Below are positions 10,492 through 18,745 of a DNA stretch of 64,000 nt, piece by piece. Source of the DNA: Magicicada septendecula (Eukaryota > Arthropoda > Insecta > Hemiptera > Cicadidae); contig CM068375.1 of the NCBI GenBank assembly GCA_034769895.1, positions 257,515,268 to 257,579,267 of the forward strand. Direction: 5' to 3'. The notes below the pieces were generated by a model that saw only the letters and a list, made by a program, of their open reading frames with translations, searched no databases and had not been told where the DNA came from. A program made the translations under genes and the position numbers. Within the stretch, counting starts at the first letter, position 1. Every line of letters begins with the position of its first letter.

Positions 10492-10557
<66 letters not shown>
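10451..10557. repeat. (GA)n microsatellite
   Basis: Nearly pure GA tract with two AAAGAG interruptions. It abuts the second copy of the polymerase remnant, whose homology starts about 20 bp further on at 10578. Confidence 0.96.
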
Positions 10558-10558
<1 letters not shown>

Positions 10559-10577
10559 GACGCTTGTAAGTAGTTCA

Positions 10578-11131
10578 TGCGCCAGCTCGTAACACCCGAT
10601 ATCCTTTCTCCGTTTTCCAAACGTTTACACGAGAGTATATACAGATCATCGTATAACGAATCAGGGTCATCGGTAGATAAGTTGTTAACGACTTTGGAGG
10701 ACAAACAAAATTACGTTCTCCATTATCGAAATTTGAAATTGTATTTAAGTCTTGGTTTAGAGCTGAAAGCGACTCATAGGGTGTTGTGTTTTAAGCAAAG
10801 CGCTTGGTTGAAACCGTTTATCGATTTCAACACCCGCAAGAGGCAAGCAGCCGTCAACAGCTTTGAAAAAGACCTTTTCAAACTGATGAACAACGCCGTA
10901 TACGGCAAGTCGCTGGAGAACGTACGGAAACATATAGACTTTGAACTAGTCTCAGATGAACGACGGCTTCAAAAACTAGTTTCCACACCTAGGCTAAAAC
11001 GTATGATTCGTTATACGAACGATCTGGTGGGGCTCTCACTCCGTAAAAAATCCATCGTTCTTTCCCGTCCCGTGTATGTCGGCTTCACGGTGCTTGACGT
11101 TAGCAAAACAATAATGTACGACTTTCATTAA
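10578..11131 (+). pseudogene. Second copy of PolB remnant, palm
   Basis: 184 codons nearly identical to the 2096-2649 part of the minus-strand polymerase, including motif B (KLMNNAVYGKSLENVRKH). It is truncated at its 5' end, so motif A, the exonuclease and the N-terminal region are absent. It starts just after the GA microsatellite and ends at the same position (YDFH then stop) as copy 1, so both copies share the indel there and the duplication came after that lesion. Confidence 0.88.
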
Positions 11132-11135
11132 CGTT

Positions 11136-11741
11136 ATGCTGTCGCCAAGTACGGCCGTAACGTTAGATTTGTTAATGACAGATACAGACAGTCTGATGTA
11201 TAGTATTCAAACATCTGACTTGTATGCAGACATGAAGAAGGACCTGCACGTTTTTGACACATCGGATTACCCTACGTCTCATCCTTGTTATAGCCTTAAG
11301 AACAAAAAGGTTGTCGGGCTGTTCAAGGATGAAACGTGTGGTCGCCCTATTAGAGAATTCGTAGGTCTCAGAGCGAAATGTTATTCGTTCCTTGTGGCTC
11401 ACGAAGATCCTAGCAATGAGTGTCAAAAACGTGTGTGTAAAGGTGTACCTCGAGTTGCTATTAAGAGGAGTCTACGACACGATATGTATCGCGAGTGTCT
11501 CACTGATCATTGTCAGTTTTCTGTCAGTGCGCTTTGTTTACGTAGCGATCATCATACGCTGTACACGATGCGCGTAAATAAGCAAGCGTTGTCACCGTAT
11601 GATGATAAGCGCTATATACTAGACAATGGCCGTGATACACTTGCGTACGGTCATTATCGGATACGTGACAAATTAATTGTCGACGACGACGACGACTCCG
11701 CTCCCCCACCTGCTAAAATTCCACGTTACACCACCTGTTAA
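11136..11741 (+). pseudogene. Second copy of PolB remnant, motif C and tail
   Basis: The frame contains motif C (TDTDSLMY) and the same acidic, proline-rich C-terminus as the copy at 1488-2060. A few residue differences separate the copies (for example the region of CQKRVCKGVPRV versus CQIRGCKGVHRV). In this copy the frame reads a little further 5' of motif C (VTLDLLMTDTDS). It is non-functional without the rest of the protein. Confidence 0.86.
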
Positions 11742-11826
11742 AAACAAAATCAAACAAAAAAATTCCCACTGTGATATCCACAGACACTTTTGGTTTCTAC
11801 CGTTAGTTATTGCCTCTCCACGCTTC

Positions 11827-12062
11827 ATACAACACGATCATACACGATAAGTCCTATATCCGCTCAGTGATACATAAGTGTGTCACTTGTTTTCGTTTCC
11901 GGGCTAAAGGCGCGAATCATTTACTCGGTCAATTACCCTCTTCTAGGGTCACGCCGTCAAGGCCATTCTCACAGTCGGCCGTGGATTACGCAGGTCCGGT
12001 GTTTTTGCGCCATGGCGGGCAGCGCTCTAAGTCCACGACCAAGGCATATATCGCTCTATTTA
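11827..12062 (+). pseudogene. BEL/Pao integrase fragment, N-terminal part
   Basis: The translation has the BEL/Pao integrase run SVIHKCVTCFRFRAK, then GQLPSSRVTPSRPF and VDYAGPVFLRHGG, which contains the first catalytic aspartate. It starts abruptly at the edge of the PolB duplication and is cut off by a GT microsatellite, so most of the catalytic core is missing. Confidence 0.8.
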
Positions 12063-12125
12063 CATGCATGTGTGCGCGTGTATGTGTGTGTGTGCGTGTC
12101 TGTGTGTGTGTGTGTGGGTGTGTCT
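12063..12125. repeat. (GT)n replacing the integrase core
   Basis: A GT-rich simple repeat lies exactly between the N-terminal and C-terminal parts of the BEL/Pao integrase. It marks an internal deletion of several hundred bases. Confidence 0.85.
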
Positions 12126-12354
12126 AGGGATTATCTGCACCAGCTGCAGCAGCGCAACAAATGGCGCACCCCATTTAAAAATTTGAAGGTCGGACAACTT
12201 GTCCTCATTTTGGATGACAATTCCCCCCTCTAGAATGGAAGCGTGGGGTAATTACCAATGTTTTTCCGGGTCAAGATTCCTTAGTACGCGTCGCAGAAGT
12301 ACGCACCGCGCTAGGTATCTTACGCCGACCCATCCACAAATTATGCCCCCTTCC
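12126..12354 (+). pseudogene. BEL/Pao integrase fragment, C-terminal domain
   Basis: Residues such as DYLHQLQQRNKWRTPFKNLK and GQLVLILDDNSPP correspond to the C-terminal domain of BEL/Pao integrases (DUF5641-like). After a frameshift near 12230 the homology continues as a GQDSLVRVAEVRT and RRPIHKLCPLP segment. A second GT repeat follows at 12389-12420. Confidence 0.78.
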
Positions 12355-12387
12355 GGTGGCAACAAGCTAGTCGTTTGCGTGCCTTAC

Positions 12388-12423
<36 letters not shown>

Positions 12424-12930
12424 CATGGGTGTGCGCGTGTCACATTACATGGAACACGCCCGGGACATTCCCCGGGGCGAGCATACAAGTCAATTGTATC
12501 ATAAGCATTGTAACATTGTTAAGTGTCGCTAGCTATTACAGAAATAGTGACTGTGTCTCATATGTACTATCAATTATTATGAATGTTGTGTATCGTTAAT
12601 ATGTTTGTGTGATTCAAATTCTGAGAACCACAAGTGTCAGTTATAGTGGCAATTATTCTATATATGTATTGTATTTTCTAAGGGTCAAAACATTATGAAA
12701 TTTATTGGGGTTGTTATGTCAATATCATGGGGAAATTATTGTATTTTGATGGTGTTATCAATTTATTGTATGCTTGGTGATTGTTAATTGAATTTATATT
12801 ATGTCCATTATGTCATTGCTCTCTGGCCAGTGCGCCAATTATTGTATCGCTTACGACATGTAAGTCTAATTATTATATTGTTCAATTTAACCGTTAATGT
12901 ACAAAATCGTCCCGATTTTGGCGGGCAGTA
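12355..12930. other. BEL/Pao 3' untranslated region
   Basis: Non-coding sequence between the integrase C-terminus and the LTR, with a (GT)n tract at 12389-12420. The GGCGGGCAGTA just before 12931 looks like the polypurine-tract/LTR junction of BEL elements. Confidence 0.5.
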
Positions 12931-13326
12931 TGTTTAAACTTTGTACTGTTTTGTCAGTTGTAAGCAGCCTACTAACATTGCACGGCATGCGCGGATGACG
13001 TCACGCTTTTATCAAACCTTGCAATCGGCCAGCCTAGCCGACTGCAAGCCAGTATTAGTTTTAGTTCATAACACGACTCCGAGCGCAACTCTCGTTAAAC
13101 ACTTCTCTTACAGCCGCGGCTTTTGGCTATTATACAGCATGCATTTATAACATTTCACTTTAATCGTCTACCTGCGTCCATCTGCCATGGACCACGATTT
13201 CATTCAAATTTAATCTCGGGCATTATCGCCTCAAATGCTTCCGCACGTGCCGATCGTAACTAACAAACCAAATTATTCAATAAACGCATGTTCAATATCT
13301 CAAATACAGTCCACTTCTTTCTAACA
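12931..13326 (+). repeat. BEL/Pao 3' LTR
   Basis: The block starts TGTTTAAAC and ends TTTCTAACA, giving the TGTT...AACA ends usual for this superfamily. It follows a purine-rich GGCGGGCAGTA and contains an AATAAA polyadenylation signal at 13279-13284. Length is about 396 bp. Its right edge abuts the truncated integrase end of the Ty3-like element. No second LTR is visible, so the boundaries come from the termini and not from alignment. Confidence 0.65.
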
Positions 13327-13345
13327 AACAATCCAGCCTTCCTTA

Positions 13346-13609
13346 TTAGCGTCTTTGGAATAACTCGCGATTCTTCAAGAGCTTCCAAACCGCAACAGGC
13401 TGTGATTTGACATATTTTTTCCGCTGCTGTTCCGTTTTTTCTAACACCTTGTTATAAAATTTTGCCCTTTCAAATTGGTATGCGGGTTCGTCGGGAAAAC
13501 TAATAATTTCTTTTATCTCTCGTGGTGGGGGTCTTTCGAACATAACTGTGTATGGTGACGCCTCGATGGTATTGTGATATGAGAAATTGAGAAAATCCTC
13601 GGTATTCAT
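13346..13609 (-). pseudogene. Ty3-like integrase C-terminal segment
   Basis: This frame continues the integrase after a frameshift at about 13610. It contains a conserved HNTIEASPYTVMFERPPPRE stretch, where Ty3-like integrases have the SPxxLxFGRxPR-type motif, followed by a basic, coiled segment (EKTEQQRKKYVK). It ends near the BEL LTR, and another frame (KDANKEGW) carries a few further residues of homology to 13322. Confidence 0.75.
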
Positions 13610-16130
13610 GCCATCTTCTCTGCTCGTTATGGCAGTATGTTCTCAGTAACCGTCCTACCTCCCTTAACACTCTCTCGGCTGGGTTACTATTCGGGTGATA
13701 TACAGACGTCTTGTACGTTTTTATTCCGTGTTCTCCCAGGTTTTCCTTCCAAAGTTTTCCCCTAAACTGGGTACCGTGGTCCGTAATTATAGAATACGGT
13801 CGGCCTACCTCCATTATATATCGCTCTATAATGATGTCTATTATTTTCCTGGTCGTTGCCCTAGTTATTGGGTATAGCTTTGTATATTTGCTAAAATGGT
13901 CGAAGATGATTACGATAAATTTGTATCGGTGTCTCCCACCGCTGCGTGGAAATGGTCCGCAGATATCGAGAAATACCTTTTCCAATTTTTCGGTGGATGA
14001 TATGGGTATCATGATCCCTTCTTTTCTCTCGTTATCACACTTTACTTTTTGACAAATATCGCACGACCGTATCGCCAGTTGCACCTTCTTATTCATCCCT
14101 TTGATGTATGTTTGCTCTTCCAATGCCTTCCTTACTTTGAGGGCACCCATATGTCCGTACCTATCGTGATAGTCGATTATTAGCGGTCTCTCTATCGCTG
14201 GTGGAATTACTAATTTCCAATTCTCTTGGTGCGGGGTATTCCTTATAAACAAAGTGTCGTTGTGTAAACAGTAATATCTGTTTATTACCTCATCGCCTTC
14301 CTGTACCCGTTTTCTAATATCTCCTAATCTTGGATCGGCCTCTTGTTGTGACTTTATATCGTTTAAAATATTTTTTAAAACTTCCCTGCTCTTAATAATG
14401 TGGTAAACCTTTGCTAATTGTTCCTTTTCGCCGTCAAAGGTTTGGTCTGGTATATTGACGCGAGATAGGACGTTGGCTGCTACGTTCTGTTTGCCGGGTA
14501 TATATTCCCATGTGATATTATATTCTTGCAAGGCCAAAACCCATCTCGTCAGCCTTCCGTGGTTCAGTTTACAATGCTTTAAAAATGATATAGATTTGTG
14601 GTCGCTTCTAACTGTTATGGGGTACCCTAATATATATGTCCTAAATTTACCGCATGCGAAAACTACACTCAACAATTCTTTTTCGGTAGTATTGTAGTTT
14701 CGTTCGCAACTGTTCAGCACGCGGCTAGCAAAGCTAATTACTAAATGGTTACCATCCTGATCTTCCTGATACAGGGCTGCACCTAAACTCACGTTACTGG
14801 CATCGCAGTTTAGAAAAAATGGTTTTGTAAAGTCGGGATGATGCAACATTACTGTTTCTAAAAACTTTTCCTTTATGATATCGAGCACTCCATCTTGCTC
14901 TGGTCCCCAAGTCCATTTGTCTTTAGCTGATAACTTCTTTTGGAACCTGGCAGTTAGTTCTGAGTAATTGGACCGAAACTTTCTGTAATAGTTACAGATT
15001 CCTAAAAATGACTGCAGCTGTTTCCTGTTCTTTGGGGTGGGGAACTTCTGTATGGCCTCTACCTTTTCTTTGGATGGAGTAATCCCTTGTTCTGTTAGAT
15101 TAAAGCCTAAAAATTTCACCTCATTTGCAATTAATTGGGACTTGTCTAATTTGAGGGTGATATTATTCTCTGATAGTTTCTCTAACATCTGTTCAACCCT
15201 ATTACAATGGTCGTCCCAATTCGCTGAAGTCACCAGTAGGTCGTCGACGTATACTGTCGTAAACTTCAGTACTTCCTGCCCCAATATTCTGTCCATTATC
15301 TTTACAAACACCGCCACAGAATTTATTAAGCCAAAAGGTAACCGCTTAAACTGATAGTTTCTGCCCTCGAATATGAATGCCATATATTTCCTACTATCAG
15401 GGTGGAGTTCTACCTGCCAGTAACCGCATACCGTATCCCATGAGCTTATATACTTGGTTCCGTGAAACTTTTTCAATATCTCCTCTATCTCCCCAGGTGA
15501 TGTGCGGTCGTTAACAATCATCTTGTTGATCTCCCTAGCATCGAGACATATACGTACCTTTCCGTTCTTTTTTGGCACAGCTATGATTGGGCTGGTAAAG
15601 GGCGAATGACTATACTCGATTATGTCGTCCTCTATCATCCTGTCTAATTCTTCCCTGACCTCGTTCTTTAGCGAGTAGGCGATCGGGTACGATTTCCTGT
15701 TAAATTCCACCGGAGTTTTGAATTTTATGGTGCACTGATAATCTCTGGCTTTACCTGGAGCGTTTGAGAATATGTGTTTATAATTGTTGTATACCTTGAT
15801 TAATTGTTCCGCCTGTTTTTCGCTGATCAGGCCCTTTGCTTTCGTCCTTTGGAAATCCCGTATTTCTTCTAATTTTTCTAACCACAACTCTGGGTTTTCC
15901 TCCTGATATAAAGGCATGTTTATTAGACGATCGGCACAATAATAAAGGTTCACAATCGCTTGATAAGGTGTGTTGTTTGTACCATTTCGTTGGACATCGA
16001 TTAAATTATTGGTCCAAATTCCCTGGTTAGTTTTTAAAGTTATCACCTTACCTTCCAAATCTATTACTGCATTGTATGGCCTAAGTATATCGCAGCCTAT
16101 TAGGATACTCATGGGTAAATTATTCGCCAC
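13500..16130 (-). CDS. pol: Ty3-like Pol: protease tail, RT, RNase H, integrase
   Basis: 876-codon frame. Residues ~10-40 hold the end of the protease (ILIGCDILRPYNAVIDL). RT spans ~120-400 with VRICLDAREINK (~192), FKRLPFGLINS (~262) and the catalytic YVDDLLVTS (~294). RNase H follows with LNCDASNVSLGAALYQE (~441) and the EKELLSVVFACGKFRTYILG segment. The chromo-less integrase has an HHCC zinc domain (H655/H660, CDIC at ~691) and a DDE core (DICGPFP ~722, TDHGTQF ~783, NPAERVLREV with Glu ~819). All catalytic residues are present. An in-frame TAG at 16165-16167 separates it from the protease start, in the same frame, which could be decay or readthrough. The frame shifts near 13610. Confidence 0.92.
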   Translation of the reverse strand: MANNLPMSILIGCDILRPYNAVIDLEGKVITLKTNQGIWTNNLIDVQRNGTNNTPYQAIVNLYYCADRLINMPLYQEENPELWLEKLEEIRDFQRTKAKGLISEKQAEQLIKVYNNYKHIFSNAPGKARDYQCTIKFKTPVEFNRKSYPIAYSLKNEVREELDRMIEDDIIEYSHSPFTSPIIAVPKKNGKVRICLDAREINKMIVNDRTSPGEIEEILKKFHGTKYISSWDTVCGYWQVELHPDSRKYMAFIFEGRNYQFKRLPFGLINSVAVFVKIMDRILGQEVLKFTTVYVDDLLVTSANWDDHCNRVEQMLEKLSENNITLKLDKSQLIANEVKFLGFNLTEQGITPSKEKVEAIQKFPTPKNRKQLQSFLGICNYYRKFRSNYSELTARFQKKLSAKDKWTWGPEQDGVLDIIKEKFLETVMLHHPDFTKPFFLNCDASNVSLGAALYQEDQDGNHLVISFASRVLNSCERNYNTTEKELLSVVFACGKFRTYILGYPITVRSDHKSISFLKHCKLNHGRLTRWVLALQEYNITWEYIPGKQNVAANVLSRVNIPDQTFDGEKEQLAKVYHIIKSREVLKNILNDIKSQQEADPRLGDIRKRVQEGDEVINRYYCLHNDTLFIRNTPHQENWKLVIPPAIERPLIIDYHDRYGHMGALKVRKALEEQTYIKGMNKKVQLAIRSCDICQKVKCDNERKEGIMIPISSTEKLEKVFLDICGPFPRSGGRHRYKFIVIIFDHFSKYTKLYPITRATTRKIIDIIIERYIMEVGRPYSIITDHGTQFRGKLWKENLGEHGIKTYKTSVYHPNSNPAERVLREVGRLLRTYCHNEQRRWHEYRGFSQFLISQYHRGVTIHSYVRKTPTTRDKRNY

Positions 16131-16166
16131 TAATAACCCTATTGGTATCGTTACCCCATTACTAGT

Positions 16167-16559
16167 CTACTCTAATGACACCTGTTTCTTTATTGATTTA
16201 TTTTGCCTCCCCGTTGCTCCGACTAAAATGATGTTATTTATAGGCAGAGTGGGTATTGGTAAATTACTATTTTGTTTGATCCTCTCTAATTCAACACTAT
16301 AGATAAGTGATACATTTGACCCCGTGTCAATGAGTAACATTGCTTCTATGCCACTGATATTTGCTTTGAACTGCACGATACTATTATTCCCTTGGTTACT
16401 ATTTTTAATGATATTGTCACCCTCTTCTAATAACTCCTCTCTAATATCCTTAAGATAATTATTTATTCTTAATGTCATAGTCCCGTCTTTGTCCTGTCTA
16501 TGTTCGTAACTATTCACCCCATAATATTGGTTCAGTGAAGGGCGGTTTTTCTTTTCCAC
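16167..16559 (-). CDS. Ty3-like aspartic protease
   Basis: 130-codon frame with the retropepsin active site LLIDTGSNVSLI at about residue 80 and the flap-side segment LPINNIILVGATGRQNK, which is conserved in element 2 (VNNIILVGATGRQNK). The C-terminal part of the protease (GCDIL) is across the TAG codon in the downstream frame. The start is uncertain, as it may be made as part of Gag-Pol by frameshifting from the nucleocapsid frame at 16568. Confidence 0.85.
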   Translation of the reverse strand: MEKKNRPSLNQYYGVNSYEHRQDKDGTMTLRINNYLKDIREELLEEGDNIIKNSNQGNNSIVQFKANISGIEAMLLIDTGSNVSLIYSVELERIKQNSNLPIPTLPINNIILVGATGRQNKSIKKQVSLE

Positions 16560-16567
16560 TGCCGCGT

Positions 16568-17248
16568 TTAGTTTAAATGAGCCACGGTCTCATTGGCCCG
16601 GTCTCCCGGAACATTGGGTTGCTGACCCGTCTGTGTTTCCTGCCTGACCTCGGGATTACCATTAATAGGTTGGCTATTCGTCGTATTACCCTGGCTACCT
16701 GGCGCCAGTTGTGGGTAAAACATGTAAGTGGGTACATTGGGTGGATATGGCCGTCGGTTATTGGCCATTGTATAATTTACCTGTGGCCTATATTCATTTT
16801 GGTTTCTCCTATCGTCTCCTCCTTGGTTTCCCCCGTTACGATAACCATTACGTTGACCATAATTATTTCCCCTATAGTTATTCCCGCGATAACTGTTCCC
16901 CTGATGGTAGTTTCTACCGTAACTATTCCCGGTGTAATTACCTCTGTTTGGTCCCGGATAGTTGCGGTTATTTGGACCCTGAGTGTTATCAATTCGGCCA
17001 TTTGGTGGGGTATTATTATTCTGACTATTTGTGTTCAGGTTGTTACCGTTTCCACCTCCATTCCGGTTTGGTCCGTTATTGTTACTGTAGTATTCTACCT
17101 TACGATTGGGGGGTTGGTAATCCTGGAACCTTCCAGTGGATTCACAATTTTCTAATAATTTGGCCAGATCGGCTATTTTACTGAGCTGTTGGTATAATTG
17201 GGCATCTTTGATACCATAACTGTAATGTCCAGCTAACTGCCTTACCAA
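16568..17248 (-). CDS. Gag C-terminus: Asn/Gly/Arg-rich nucleocapsid region
   Basis: 226 codons. The first ~45 residues continue the capsid (LVRQLAGHYSYGIKDAQLYQ). The rest is an extremely Asn/Gly/Tyr/Arg-rich low-complexity tail (for example YRGNNYRGNNYGQRNGYRNG) and a Pro/Gln-rich end. There is no CCHC zinc knuckle, which most Ty3 Gags use for RNA binding, so this basic Asn-rich tail is the likely RNA-binding part. It is offset by a frameshift from 17178-17897, where a short deletion removed about 15 residues that element 2 retains. Confidence 0.8.
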   Translation of the reverse strand: MVRQLAGHYSYGIKDAQLYQQLSKIADLAKLLENCESTGRFQDYQPPNRKVEYYSNNNGPNRNGGGNGNNLNTNSQNNNTPPNGRIDNTQGPNNRNYPGPNRGNYTGNSYGRNYHQGNSYRGNNYRGNNYGQRNGYRNGGNQGGDDRRNQNEYRPQVNYTMANNRRPYPPNVPTYMFYPQLAPGSQGNTTNSQPINGNPEVRQETQTGQQPNVPGDRANETVAHLN

Positions 17249-17897
17249 ACTTTCCTAGGAAATAAGACGTCGGGGACTGTCCATTGGACGCGTCGTATTT
17301 GCCATAAAATATGTCCATTCTTACCCTGTTTTGTGCAGTCTCCGACCAATACTTCTCCTTGAACTGGCGTTTAAACTCTGCTAAATTCGTGATTTCGGGT
17401 CGTACCGCTATCCACCAGTTATCCCTAGTGTTTTTAAACGTCTCGTCTAGCATCTCTCTTATCCTGCCCCACCTTGTTTCTCTACTTCTCCCAATAAACT
17501 CTTCCATTCTTTCTAAAAATTCCATTGGGTTTCGTCGATAGTTTTGGAAGTTGATTACTTCCCTGTTTTCACCATGACACGTATGAGTATTTAATATAGG
17601 TGTGTCTCTCAGCGCCTCTAATCTTTCCTGCAGGTTTTTCTCTCTCTGGTCTATTTCCTGTATGCTATTTTTGTTAGTTTTTATTTGCTCGTCCAGCCTG
17701 TTAGCGATGTCATATGTTCTCTGCATCCTCTCGCTAACGTCTTTCTGGACTTCTCCCACCTCCTGCATGGCGTCTTGGTTCTGCCTTACCATGTTTTCGA
17801 GATTTCTAACATCTTGTTTGGTCTCTACTGTTTGTTCCTCTATATTTTCAAAACGTGTATTGTTTCCCTCCTGTAACCTTTCCAACTGTTTCTCCAT
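17178..17897 (-). CDS. gag: Gag capsid-like domain
   Basis: 239 codons. Residues 1-100 are predicted coiled coil (LERLQEGNNTRFENIEEQTV...). Residues ~120-220 look like a retrotransposon gag capsid: FQNYRRNPMEFLERMEEFIG, DNWWIAVRPEI, FKRQFKEKYWSETAQNRVRM and SYFLGK. Element 2 has clear equivalents of each segment. The last ~20 codons (after SYFLGK) are out of frame because of a local deletion near 17245. Confidence 0.82.
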   Translation of the reverse strand: MEKQLERLQEGNNTRFENIEEQTVETKQDVRNLENMVRQNQDAMQEVGEVQKDVSERMQRTYDIANRLDEQIKTNKNSIQEIDQREKNLQERLEALRDTPILNTHTCHGENREVINFQNYRRNPMEFLERMEEFIGRSRETRWGRIREMLDETFKNTRDNWWIAVRPEITNLAEFKRQFKEKYWSETAQNRVRMDIFYGKYDASNGQSPTSYFLGKFGKAVSWTLQLWYQRCPIIPTAQ

Positions 17898-17967
17898 GTT
17901 TTCGACCTTCCTGTCACTTTCGATTTTATTATCATCGATCGTTTTGTTTACTGTTTCGTACTTTATA

Positions 17968-18474
17968 CTAATTTTTTTTTTTCAGGGACTCTATACATTT
18001 TTTATTCTCCTCCTGAAATATCTCCAGTTTTTTCCCATTGTCATTTATTTTCTCGGTTATATCCTTCCTTAAAGATTCTATGTTTTTGTCTAATTTTATT
18101 ATTTCTTCCTTATCTTCCTGTCTCTTTTTATTATTCTCCTCCTTATCTTCGCGTCTATTTTTATTCATATCCTCTTTCAGGGATTCTGTATTTTTGTTCA
18201 TATCCTCCTTCATTCCTAGGAGCATCACCATTATTGTATTCATGTCGACGTTCCCTGTTATTTTTTCTGGTTCGGGTTTCTCTGTCTGTTCTACCATTTG
18301 TATGGGTTCTTCTCCCGTTTGCTCCTTTAATTCGTCTGCCGTTTGTACCGGTCTTTCCATTTCTAGTGTAGGCGGTTCTAATTCCGTTTCCTCCATTTGT
18401 ACTGCCTCTCCGTCTTCCACACTTAACTCGGGTTCCACAGTCTTCTTCACCTTTTTTCCCTTTGGTTGTGGCAT
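17968..18474 (-). CDS. Gag N-terminal region, acidic then coiled coil
   Basis: 168 codons from ATG 18474 (MPQPKGKKVKKT), with a basic start, a Glu/Pro-rich middle and, from about residue 75, a long Lys/Glu/Asn-rich coiled coil (NRREDKEENNKKRQEDKEEI). It ends in an A-rich run near 17970-17980, where a slip may have separated it from the 17897 frame. Element 2 has the same plan (acidic/Pro segment, then coiled coil) at 59719-60521. The first ATG is about 40 bp downstream of the nearer primer-site-like sequence. Confidence 0.78.
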   Translation of the reverse strand: MPQPKGKKVKKTVEPELSVEDGEAVQMEETELEPPTLEMERPVQTADELKEQTGEEPIQMVEQTEKPEPEKITGNVDMNTIMVMLLGMKEDMNKNTESLKEDMNKNRREDKEENNKKRQEDKEEIIKLDKNIESLRKDITEKINDNGKKLEIFQEENKKCIESLKKKN

Positions 18475-18516
18475 TTTGATCTGTTGGTAGTTGCCGGGCT
18501 TGTTCCGTCTTTTTCA

Positions 18517-18539
18517 AGCCTCACTAGTTGGGCTGCCAA
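18517..18539 (-). promoter_or_regulatory. Primer-binding-site-like sequence (copy 1)
   Basis: Minus-strand TTGGCAGCCCAACTAGTGAG resembles the complement of an insect tRNA-Lys 3' end (TGGCGCCCAACGTGGGGC). It is preceded by TATAAA. An ~82-bp upstream duplicate has a similar site, so the leader was tandemly duplicated. Confidence 0.5.
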
Positions 18540-18598
18540 TTTATAACAAAAAAGAAAAATATTAGTAAGATTGAGGGGTGTCGTGTTCCTTCTTTAAC

Positions 18599-18620
18599 AG
18601 CCTCACGTTGGAGTCGTCAA
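18599..18620 (-). promoter_or_regulatory. Primer-binding-site-like sequence (copy 2)
   Basis: Minus-strand TTGACGACTCCAACGTGAGG, also preceded by TATAAA, keeps the CCAACGTG core of a tRNA-Lys-type site. Together with 18517-18539 it defines a tandem leader duplication. The 5' LTR should lie to the right of this point. Confidence 0.45.
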
Positions 18621-18745
18621 TTTATAACAAATAGATAAAATAGTGGTGTAATAGTGTAGTTGTTCGTGTTGTATGCAGTCGGGCGTTACCTCCGCGCACT
18701 TTTTGTTACTTACTGTTGACTGGATCCTCTGCGGTGATGTAGTCT

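Larger units (their letters stand above)
10578..11826. repeat. Inverted duplicate of 1405-2650
   Basis: A block of about 1.25 kb is present in inverted orientation at 1405-2650 and 10578-11826, about 8 kb apart. The copy boundaries are sharp: GCGCCAGC on one side and CTCCACGCTTCA on the other. Beyond them copy 2 is flanked by a GA microsatellite and by a BEL/Pao fragment. High identity over both coding and non-coding parts indicates a recent duplication. Confidence 0.9.
13327..18628 (-). mobile_element. Ty3/gypsy-class LTR retrotransposon 1
   Basis: On the minus strand the order is Gag (coiled coil, capsid), Asn-rich nucleocapsid, aspartic protease, RT, RNase H, integrase: the Ty3/gypsy order with integrase last. 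A tRNA-Lys-like primer site lies upstream of gag. The 3' end is cut at about 13322-13327, where the BEL LTR begins, so the 3' LTR is not adjacent. Lesions are few: a small deletion with frameshift in gag, one in-frame TAG between protease and RT, and a frameshift in the integrase tail. A more decayed relative lies at 59.6-64 kb. Confidence 0.88.

Noticed and set aside
16577-17184. 192- and 157-codon plus-strand frames
   Set aside because: Antisense shadows of the low-complexity Asn-rich Gag tail; they have no independent features.
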